A stretch of DNA of 5,273 bases from contig JAUVQV010000095.1 of assembly GCA_030597995.1 (NCBI GenBank), forward strand, positions 1 to 5,273, read 5' to 3'. The position numbers were made by a program, and so were the translations under genes. Under the pieces are notes generated by a model. The model was not told the DNA's origin, ran no database searches, and saw only the letters and a list, made by a program, of their open reading frames with translations. The stretch's first letter is position 1. Each line of letters opens with the position of its first letter. The DNA comes from Candidatus Rokuibacteriota bacterium (lineage in GTDB: Bacteria > JAUVQV01). This document shows positions 1 to 4,816 of this stretch, piece by piece.

Positions 1-1379
1 CAGATCTCGTTAAAGGTGGCCAGGCGGAGACGATACTCCTCGTCCGCTCCCACCCCGGCGGGCCCCATCAAGAGCCCTTTTTCGTGAGGATTGTGGCAGG
101 TGGCGCACGTGACCCGGTCATCGAAGGATAGCGGCAACACCACCAGGCGGCGCTCTTCATAGCGCCGGACGTCCGCCATTTTGATACTGGGAAGCGGGAC
201 CATGTGGTCTACCTCCGGGTGCGCCGGAACGGTGTGGCAGGAGGAGCACAGGGCCTCAAGATTGTCGGTGAAATCCTGCGGGGTGAGTGCTTCGAAGGTG
301 GAGTCCGGGACACTCACGTGACAGTAAAGGCATTTTTTCTTGTCGACCTCACCGCTCTCATCGATCTGATCGTGCGGGTTGAGGATCGCAAACTTTCGCC
401 CTTCATGGCAGCGCAGACAGAATTCCTCTCCTGCATCATACGGTCCTCCCCTGAGAAAATGCCGGCTGTCGGCCGTTGCTTCCCCTTCGCACTCAGGGGG
501 ATCGTGGCACGAGATACAGGTGACTCCTTCCTGCTGCAGGGGAAAGTTGACAAAGTCCATCTTCCAGGACCCGGGGGCGGATTTCACATTGAGAGGGTGA
601 TGTTCGACACCCTCATGACAGCGGCGGCACATCCGGTTGGCATCATCAGGGTAGAGGAAATTGACCGGCTGCCCCTCCCGGGGGGAATCCCGATGGCACG
701 TGAGGCAGAAGATCGTCCCGCCGTGAGGGTTGATGCCGGTGGCCGCGGTGAGAAATTGCAGGTAGTCCGGCCGGAGGGCGGGGTAGAGCAGCTGGCGGCC
801 CTTGATCTGATGGCAGTTGAGGCAGGAGACGCTCGGCCGGGGGAGATTTCCCCGGGGGAAGTGCCGCTGGTCCGTGCCGGAGTGACAGCGGAGGCAAAAA
901 TCTCTTACCTCCTCTGAACCGATGCCTGTCAGGACGGACACTCCCCCCTGAAGGTCCTCGGGAGACTCGCTCTCATGGCAGCCGTGACAGTCGAGAGCAT
1001 CGTGAGGGTTTTCAAAACCCTCGATGGCAGCCTTCTCGGCGGCGGCCGGAGGCGGAGGCGGTTTCGCCCCGATCGGTGCCCTTTCGGGTACCGGCCACTT
1101 CCCGGGCGGCACCACCAAGATCCAGAAACCCTCCTTGCTGTCGTCATGGCAGACTCGGCAGGATTGCAGCAGGGCATCGTGCTGGCCGCCATCTCCCGGA
1201 GTAATAATCCAGGTCCGCTCCCGGCCGGCGCCCTCCTCCTCGAGGTGGCATTTCATGCACCCTTCCCGGCTGTGCGGTTGCGGTGGATCCCCTGTATCCC
1301 CCGGCCCCGCGGCAAGTGAAGTCGATATCAGCAGCATTGTGACCGCTAGGGCAAGAAAACTGAAGGGTTTATGGTACAT
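1..1379 (-). CDS. Multihaem cytochrome c, at least 12 haems, secreted; C-terminus cut by window edge
   Basis: Reading leftwards from the ATG at 1379 gives 459 uninterrupted codons with no stop before the window edge. Residues 1-24 look like a Sec signal peptide: a short basic start, a hydrophobic core at about 6-22, and a likely cut after Ala23 or Ala24. The mature part has twelve CXXCH c-type haem sites, beginning at residues 41, 74, 131, 162, 186, 225, 251, 288, 321, 350, 378 and 425. Three NPH motifs (124, 217, 334) and other scattered His could serve as distal haem ligands. A Pro-rich linker lies at about 101-113. Cytochromes of this kind carry electrons in the periplasm or at the outer membrane of metal- or sulfur-respiring bacteria; that role is inferred, and no named family is claimed. 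An in-frame TAG 18 bases upstream fixes ATG 1379 as the first ATG. An AAGGA sits just 2 bases from it. No lipobox Cys follows the signal peptide. The total haem number is unknown because the end is missing. Confidence 0.95.
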   Translation of the reverse strand, partial: MYHKPFSFLALAVTMLLISTSLAAGPGDTGDPPQPHSREGCMKCHLEEEGAGRERTWIITPGDGGQHDALLQSCRVCHDDSKEGFWILVVPPGKWPVPERAPIGAKPPPPPAAAEKAAIEGFENPHDALDCHGCHESESPEDLQGGVSVLTGIGSEEVRDFCLRCHSGTDQRHFPRGNLPRPSVSCLNCHQIKGRQLLYPALRPDYLQFLTAATGINPHGGTIFCLTCHRDSPREGQPVNFLYPDDANRMCRRCHEGVEHHPLNVKSAPGSWKMDFVNFPLQQEGVTCISCHDPPECEGEATADSRHFLRGGPYDAGEEFCLRCHEGRKFAILNPHDQIDESGEVDKKKCLYCHVSVPDSTFEALTPQDFTDNLEALCSSCHTVPAHPEVDHMVPLPSIKMADVRRYEERRLVVLPLSFDDRVTCATCHNPHEKGLLMGPAGVGADEEYRLRLATFNEI

Positions 1380-1396
1380 TTTCCTTTTTCGGCACT

Positions 1397-1425
1397 AAGT
1401 TAGCAGTGAACCGTTGCTCTGTCAA
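1397..1425 (-). promoter_or_regulatory. Sigma70-like promoter of the cytochrome gene
   Basis: On the minus strand a perfect TTGACA (1425-1420) is followed after exactly 17 bases by TAACTT (1402-1397). This -10 box keeps the three most conserved positions (T1, A2, T6). Transcription would start near 1390, giving a very short leader of about 10 bases that includes the AAGGA next to ATG 1379. Read by eye only. Confidence 0.5.
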
Positions 1426-1488
1426 ACTATCCGAAGGCGGGTTTGTTCTCCCCAAAGCCTCATGGCCCATGTCATCAAGAGGGGGGAG

Positions 1489-1543
1489 GCGTAAGCAATC
1501 GGAATGACAACGGAGGGATTGCTGCAATCGGAACAAGCGTAAG
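1489..1543. repeat. Short repeat cluster, possible operator, upstream of the cytochrome promoter
   Basis: A ten-base word GCAATCGGAA occurs at 1495-1504 and again at 1524-1533, 29 bases apart. The word GCGTAAG occurs at 1489-1495 and 1537-1543, flanking the set. The second GCAATC is also half of a perfect dyad, GATTGC-T-GCAATC (1517-1529). The cluster lies between the small upstream gene and the cytochrome gene, about 60 to 120 bases upstream of the proposed -35 box, where an activator or a second promoter might act. Function is inferred from position and symmetry only. Confidence 0.35.
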
Positions 1544-1558
1544 GGGATGTCTCGACGC

Positions 1559-1960
1559 TCAGTCTTCCTGCCGCATCTCCTTGATGGCGGATCGGATGAT
1601 GAAAATCCTGTTGTTGTTGCTTTTAGCATCCGAGGGGAAGAGGAGAAACCCGGTCTGGCAGAGGTTGACCCCCAGCGTCGTTCCCCGGAGCGACTCCCCG
1701 TCCGCGAAGGTTACCAGCATACGTTTCCCGAATTGCGAATCCGGGGCCCGCAGCTTCCGCTCCCGGTATTCCTTTGTCCCTTCCAAGGTTTTCACGAAAA
1801 ACAGGGCCTTCAAGTCCTCCAGCTCCACCTCGGTGTCTTCGCTGATACCGGAGGACCGTGGGATGGAGAGGGTGAACGTCGGCCGGTTGGGGGCGAAATC
1901 GGTGGTAGTTCCCCTCAGCACCATGCCGTTTTTAAATCGGGCTACTACTTTATGCAGCAT
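1559..1960 (-). CDS. Small two-fold-repeat protein of unknown function (resembles DUF6982)
   Basis: A 133-residue protein with no signal peptide or membrane segment, so probably cytoplasmic. It holds two similar halves. Residues 5-34 and 81-109 share the pattern V-x-F-x-x-G-x-x-L-R-G-T-T followed by F-x-L near the end of each copy. The first half continues into VELEDLKALFFVK (45-57) and the second into an Ile-rich strand (119-127). This looks like an all-beta fold made of paired modules. The pattern recalls small deltaproteobacterial proteins labelled DUF6982; that name is from memory and no biochemical role is known to me. A GTG at 2038 would add 26 residues, but that stretch carries a perfect TTGACA and AT-rich sequence and reads like a promoter. 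ATG 1960 also gives the natural start just before the first repeat. Only a weak GGGA lies upstream. The gene runs in the same direction as the cytochrome, 179 bases apart, and that gene has its own promoter. Confidence 0.85.
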   Translation of the reverse strand: MLHKVVARFKNGMVLRGTTTDFAPNRPTFTLSIPRSSGISEDTEVELEDLKALFFVKTLEGTKEYRERKLRAPDSQFGKRMLVTFADGESLRGTTLGVNLCQTGFLLFPSDAKSNNNRIFIIRSAIKEMRQED

Positions 1961-1999
1961 ATATTTCCCGCGGTTCCCGAGCCGCCCCTCCCGGTTTTT

Positions 2000-2029
2000 T
2001 ATATTCTCAATAGTCCGGGAAAATGTCAA
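2000..2029 (-). promoter_or_regulatory. Putative promoter of the small two-fold-repeat gene
   Basis: On the minus strand a perfect TTGACA (2029-2024) is followed by an AT-rich run in this otherwise GC-rich DNA. The best -10 options are AATATA (2005-2000, spacer 18) or TATAAA (2003-1998, spacer 20); neither is ideal. It lies about 40 bases upstream of ATG 1960, which supports that start over the GTG at 2038. Confidence 0.4.
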
Positions 2030-2067
2030 TCCGCGCACGGATGAAGTCGTGGGGCGCGGACGAAGGT

Positions 2068-2095
2068 TTGCCAGTCGGGGCGGGGGACGTATAAT
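2068..2095 (+). promoter_or_regulatory. Sigma70-like promoter of the radical SAM / lipid kinase / ampD unit
   Basis: TTGCCA (2068-2073, five of six consensus bases) is followed after 16 bases by a perfect TATAAT (2090-2095). Transcription would begin near 2101-2103. A GTG start at 2106 would then be almost leaderless, while GTG 2130 would leave about 28 bases of leader. It faces away from the minus-strand TTGACA at 2029-2024, making 1961-2129 a divergent control region. Confidence 0.55.
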
Positions 2096-2129
2096 TCACT
2101 CGGCCGTGCGTAAATCAGAACACAGACCG

Positions 2130-3416
2130 GTGTCGGTGATTGCCGACGCCACGGGTCACATTTTCGACCTCCCAGGGCATGTTGCCGTCGGGAAGAGCGG
2201 TGACCGGTTTGTCCCGCTCCTCCCCGAGGAGTGCATACCCCTCCCGGCGGGCTCGGAACTGTTCCTGCTTCCGGGGCGCCTTCCGATGGGGTTGGAGGCA
2301 CGCTCCGGGGAAGTGGTGGAAATCGGGGGCGGGGAACTGTCGGCTGTGGCCGCTTTCCTCTCCCCTGCTCACACCCAGTTTCTGACCGCCCCCTACCGGA
2401 CTCTGCCTGGCGCCCCGAGGCTTCCCCTTTTCGCGTACACCGCGGTCGGATGGCGCCGGGGGCGCTTTTACGTTCCGGCCCGGCGCGTGGATCCGGACCG
2501 CCGTCAGGACCTGGAGCTCTTTTCCCGGCGCCGCCTCCAGCAAAGATCCCGAATCCTGCGGGCCAGGTACCGTAAAAATCGCCTCTGGCAGCACCTCATC
2601 GAATGTGCCGTCTGCTCCGGCTGCCCGGCGGCGAGGAACCTCATGCTCGGAAGGTGGGAAGCGCCTCTGCCGAGCTCTCCGGACTGCAACGCCCGCTGCC
2701 TGGGCTGCCTCTCCTGGCAGCCGCCTGATTCCTGCCCGGCGAGCCAGCGGAGAATCACCTTCTCCCCCTCGGTCGCCGAAATGCTCGAGGTGGCGGTCCC
2801 GCACCTCGAGTCCGCTCCCCGGGCGGTGGTGAGCTTTGGCCAGGGGTGCGAGGGTGAACCGCTTATGGTAACCGACCTCCTGGAGGAGGTTGTCACCGGG
2901 ATCCGGCGGCGGACCGCCCGCGGCACGATAAACCTCAACACCAACGCCAGCCGCCCCGACGACCTGGAGCGTCTCCTGGACGCGGGGCTGGACAGCGTCC
3001 GGGTCAGTCTCAACAGCGCCCGGGAGGAGGTCTACCGTTCGTACTTCCGTCCCCGGGACTACAGCCTCACGGAAGTGATCGAGAGCCTGAGCCGGGTGCG
3101 CCGCTACGGGCGTTTCGCCTCTCTCAACTACTTTGTCTTTCCGGGGCTGACCGACGACCCGGACGAGTTCGAGGCGCTGGAAAGGCTCCTCACCGCCACG
3201 CGCCCCGACCTCATTCAGTGGCGCAACCTGAACCTCGACCCGGAGAGGTACTGGGAAACCGTGCGGCCCTTCTCCAGCGGTCGGCGCCTCGGGATACCAC
3301 AGGTTATGGACCGGCTGCGGCGGCGGCGTCCCACTCTCCGCCACGGCTACTACAACCCCCCCCTGCGAGGACCGCGTCGCTACGCCCCGGCCGTCGGTGG
3401 GAGGACAAGAAGTTGA
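2130..3416 (+). CDS. Radical SAM protein with an extra N-terminal cysteine cluster; substrate unknown
   Basis: With the GTG at 2130 the protein has 428 residues. The radical SAM signature is CNARCLGC at 186-193; the CX3CX2C cysteines C186, C190 and C193 would hold the 4Fe-4S cluster that cleaves S-adenosylmethionine. FGQGCEGEP at 236-244 takes the place of the family's usual GGEP-like SAM-binding strand, and the barrel continues to about residue 400. Ahead of the signature is a second cysteine group, CAVCSGC (C159, C162, C165), and C202 and C240 are also near; these might bind an auxiliary cluster. Residues 1-155 form an N-terminal region I cannot assign. The C-terminus is Arg-rich. The frame stays open upstream to 1443, but that part lies over the opposite-strand gene and upstream of the promoter. 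GTG 2106 and GTG 2136 are alternative starts; none has a clear ribosome-binding site. It heads a tight operon with the lipid kinase and ampD genes. Class is certain; substrate is not. Confidence 0.92.
   Translation: MSVIADATGHIFDLPGHVAVGKSGDRFVPLLPEECIPLPAGSELFLLPGRLPMGLEARSGEVVEIGGGELSAVAAFLSPAHTQFLTAPYRTLPGAPRLPLFAYTAVGWRRGRFYVPARRVDPDRRQDLELFSRRRLQQRSRILRARYRKNRLWQHLIECAVCSGCPAARNLMLGRWEAPLPSSPDCNARCLGCLSWQPPDSCPASQRRITFSPSVAEMLEVAVPHLESAPRAVVSFGQGCEGEPLMVTDLLEEVVTGIRRRTARGTINLNTNASRPDDLERLLDAGLDSVRVSLNSAREEVYRSYFRPRDYSLTEVIESLSRVRRYGRFASLNYFVFPGLTDDPDEFEALERLLTATRPDLIQWRNLNLDPERYWETVRPFSSGRRLGIPQVMDRLRRRRPTLRHGYYNPPLRGPRRYAPAVGGRTRS
3400..3405 (+). promoter_or_regulatory. Ribosome-binding site fixing a TTG start
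   Basis: GGAGGA, seven bases before the TTG at 3413, is the strongest Shine-Dalgarno sequence in the window. It lies inside the end of the radical SAM gene and supports a TTG start that overlaps the TGA stop by four bases (TTGA, 3413-3416), a typical translational coupling arrangement. Confidence 0.75.
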
Positions 3417-3988
3417 AAAACGTCGGACGGAAGTGTTACCACACCCTGGGGGGACTGATGCTGATCGCGCTCTATTATCTGCTTGACACCCCCTCGGCCT
3501 TCCTGGCATACGGCGCGCTCTTCGCCGGCACGCTGCTGCTGGACCTGATCCGGCTCCGGGTCCCGGCCTTCAACAACTGGGCCCTCTCTCACCTGGGGTC
3601 TTTCCTCCGCCCCTCCGAGGCCTTTACGCTGACCGGGACGGAGGCCTACATCCTCGGGGTGGCCCTGACGTTCTTTCTTTTCGACCGTGAGATCGCCACT
3701 GCGGCCATCCTGTTTCTGGTCTTCGGGGACGTCCTGGCCAGCATGGTCGGCGAGGCCTGGGGAAAGACCAGGTTCAAGGGTAAAAGCCTGGAGGGCACCG
3801 GGGCCTTTCTCGGCGCGGGGTTCCTGATCGGCATCGCCCTCCGGGCCCTCGGGTTCGGGCTCGCGGCACCGGTAATCCTGGTGGGGGCCCTCACCGCCGC
3901 GGCCGTGGAGTTCCTCTCCCCGGCCTGGCTCAGCGACAATCTGACCATCCCCCTCGCCGCCGCCGCCGCCATGGCCGTCCTGGTTTGA
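3413..3988 (+). CDS. SEC59/DGK1/VTE5-type CTP-dependent lipid or polyprenol kinase, integral membrane
   Basis: The 191-residue protein is mostly hydrophobic, with about six or seven membrane spans (roughly 11-24, 28-46, 74-90, 93-111, 129-147, 153-168 and 177-191). Family marks are RKCYH near the N-terminus (R6, K7, H10), the block GDVLASMVGEAWGK (105-118) followed by FKGKSLEGT (121-129), and DNLTIPL (175-181) close to the C-terminus. These match the group containing yeast dolichol kinase Sec59, yeast diacylglycerol kinase Dgk1 and plant phytol kinase VTE5, which transfer phosphate from CTP to a lipid alcohol. Bacterial members are often loosely annotated as phosphatidate cytidylyltransferase. 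The bacterial substrate (undecaprenol, diacylglycerol or another isoprenoid alcohol) cannot be told from sequence. The TTG start is set by the GGAGGA at 3400-3405; an upstream extension of the frame would run through the radical SAM gene. ampD follows after four bases. Confidence 0.88.
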   Translation: MKNVGRKCYHTLGGLMLIALYYLLDTPSAFLAYGALFAGTLLLDLIRLRVPAFNNWALSHLGSFLRPSEAFTLTGTEAYILGVALTFFLFDREIATAAILFLVFGDVLASMVGEAWGKTRFKGKSLEGTGAFLGAGFLIGIALRALGFGLAAPVILVGALTAAAVEFLSPAWLSDNLTIPLAAAAAMAVLV

Positions 3989-3992
3989 GAAC

Positions 3993-4574
3993 ATGGCTCC
4001 CCTGCGCTCCCGCTTGAAAATAAGCTTCTTTCCCAGCCCGCACCACAGAAACCGCAGCGGGCGGGAGGTTACACTGATCGTGCTACATTCTATCTCCTGC
4101 CCGCCGGGAAGATTCGGGACCGGGGAGGTAGCCGACCTCTTTCTCGGACGGCTGGACTGTTCCCGGCACCCTGCCTATCGGGAGATTCGGGGCAAGAAAC
4201 TCTCGGCCCACTTCTTCATCGACCGCCGGGGAGCAGTCACGCAATTCGTCGAGACCGACCGGGTGGCCTACCACGCCGGCCGCAGCCGCTGGGAGGGAGA
4301 AGAAGAGTGCAACGACTTTTCGATCGGGATCGAGCTGGAAGGCGACGACCGGCGCCCCTTTACCACCCGACAGTACCGCACACTGGCCCTGCTCTGCCGG
4401 GATCTGATGCGACTCTATCCCGCCGTCACGCCGGGCCGGGTCGTCGGCCACAGTGACATCGCACCGGAGAGGAAGACCGATCCCGGTCCGCACTTCGACT
4501 GGCAAATTTTCAGGCGCCTCTTAGCCTCGTTCCTCGGACGCTCGACAGGCACACGAAGAAGAGGAGAATCGTAA
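3993..4574 (+). CDS. ampD: 1,6-anhydro-N-acetylmuramyl-L-alanine amidase AmpD
   Basis: This cytoplasmic zinc amidase removes the stem peptide from 1,6-anhydroMurNAc-peptides taken up during peptidoglycan recycling. In organisms with AmpR/AmpC it also lowers the beta-lactamase-inducing muropeptide. The 193-residue protein follows E. coli AmpD along its length. It has LHSISCPPG (31-39) with zinc ligand H32, SAHFFIDRRG (71-80), YHAG (93-96), CNDFSIGIELEG (106-117) with the catalytic-type E114, and GHSDIAPERKTDPGPHFDW (152-170) carrying H153, K161 and D163. All zinc and catalytic positions are therefore present. There is no signal peptide or lipobox, which separates it from periplasmic AmiD. The tail after about residue 182 is short and basic. 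The gene starts four bases after the lipid kinase stop with only a weak ribosome site, so translation may depend on coupling. No ampE or ampG is visible in the window. Confidence 0.96.
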   Translation: MAPLRSRLKISFFPSPHHRNRSGREVTLIVLHSISCPPGRFGTGEVADLFLGRLDCSRHPAYREIRGKKLSAHFFIDRRGAVTQFVETDRVAYHAGRSRWEGEEECNDFSIGIELEGDDRRPFTTRQYRTLALLCRDLMRLYPAVTPGRVVGHSDIAPERKTDPGPHFDWQIFRRLLASFLGRSTGTRRRGES

Positions 4575-4664
4575 GGCTTGCATTATAATAATAGAATGGA
4601 CCTTTAACTAAATTGTATACTTTTTTTAAGATAAAGTGGATATTTCAGGAAATGACCAAATGAG

Positions 4665-4692
4665 TTGCGAAAGTACCAAATTTTCATATATT
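4665..4692 (+). promoter_or_regulatory. Putative promoter of the receiver-PilZ gene
   Basis: TTGCGA (4665-4670) and TATATT (4687-4692, five of six consensus bases) are separated by 16 bases. Transcription would start near 4699, giving a leader of about 118 bases that contains the AACTGC/GCAGTT dyad. AT-rich DNA yields such matches by chance, so confidence is low. A weak sigma54-like pattern (GG at 4764-4765 or the adjacent G run, GC at 4778-4779) is an alternative. Confidence 0.3.
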
Positions 4693-4707
4693 TTCAGACA
4701 ATAATGA

Positions 4708-4730
4708 AACTGCATACAAAAATGGCAGTT
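4708..4730 (+). repeat. Inverted repeat in the leader of the receiver-PilZ gene
   Basis: AACTGC (4708-4713) and GCAGTT (4725-4730) are perfect reverse complements around 11 bases. The pairing can be extended by AT/AT inside the loop if one G is bulged. It could be an operator or an RNA hairpin. No T run follows, so it is not a standard terminator. Confidence 0.35.
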
Positions 4731-4816
4731 CCAGATGTTATTGTAAGTCCCTGCCGCAGGTTGTGGGGAGTGCGCTCGCTGTGCATTTCCAATTTTTCCT
4801 GGAAGGGAGATGGTAA

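Larger units (their letters stand above)
4575..4816. other. AT-rich intergenic region with several dyads
   Basis: About 240 bases without a gene. Up to about 4745 it is strikingly AT-rich compared with the coding DNA on both sides. It has a T7 run at 4621-4627 without a GC-rich stem, a dyad ATTTC-AG-GAAAT (4642-4653), two ACCAAAT words 20 bases apart (4655-4661 and 4675-4681), the inverted pair TTTCAT/ATGAAA (4682-4687 and 4704-4709), and the stronger dyad at 4708-4730. No open frame of note and no convincing terminator were seen. It most likely holds the control region of the receiver-PilZ gene. Confidence 0.6.

Noticed and set aside
204..917. Plus-strand open frame of 237 codons at the left end
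   Set aside because: It is the antisense of the multihaem cytochrome, whose regular CXXCH series on the minus strand is decisive.
1961..2038. 26-residue N-terminal extension of the small two-fold-repeat protein from GTG 2038
   Set aside because: There is no ribosome site, the DNA is AT-rich and holds a perfect TTGACA on the same strand, and the domain starts naturally at ATG 1960.
1547..2044. Plus-strand open frame of 165 codons
   Set aside because: It is a shadow of the minus-strand gene at 1559-1960, which has an internal repeat and family-like motifs.
1443..2105. Upstream extension of the radical SAM open frame
   Set aside because: It lies over the minus-strand two-fold-repeat gene and upstream of the plus-strand promoter. 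Its translation looks random and lacks family features.
2115..3509. Long minus-strand open frame (464 codons) opposite the radical SAM gene
   Set aside because: It is Pro/Arg/Gly/Val-rich with no recognisable motif, as expected for the antisense of a GC-rich gene. The plus strand carries a clear radical SAM signature here.
3380..3994. Minus-strand open frame of 204 codons opposite the lipid kinase
   Set aside because: It is rich in Gly, Glu and Gln, the mirror of a hydrophobic GC-rich gene. The plus-strand reading has membrane spans and family motifs.
4083..4505. Minus-strand open frame of 140 codons opposite ampD
   Set aside because: AmpD on the plus strand has every zinc and catalytic residue; the opposite frame has no recognisable features.
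4611..4630. Possible terminator after ampD (GTATAC palindrome followed by seven T)
   Set aside because: The palindrome allows only a three-base stem with no loop and no GC pairs to speak of. It cannot form a normal Rho-independent terminator.
4750..4760. CCTGC-C-GCAGG dyad near the receiver-PilZ start
   Set aside because: It is short, gives at most a four-base stem with a three-base loop, and can arise by chance; kept only as a note.
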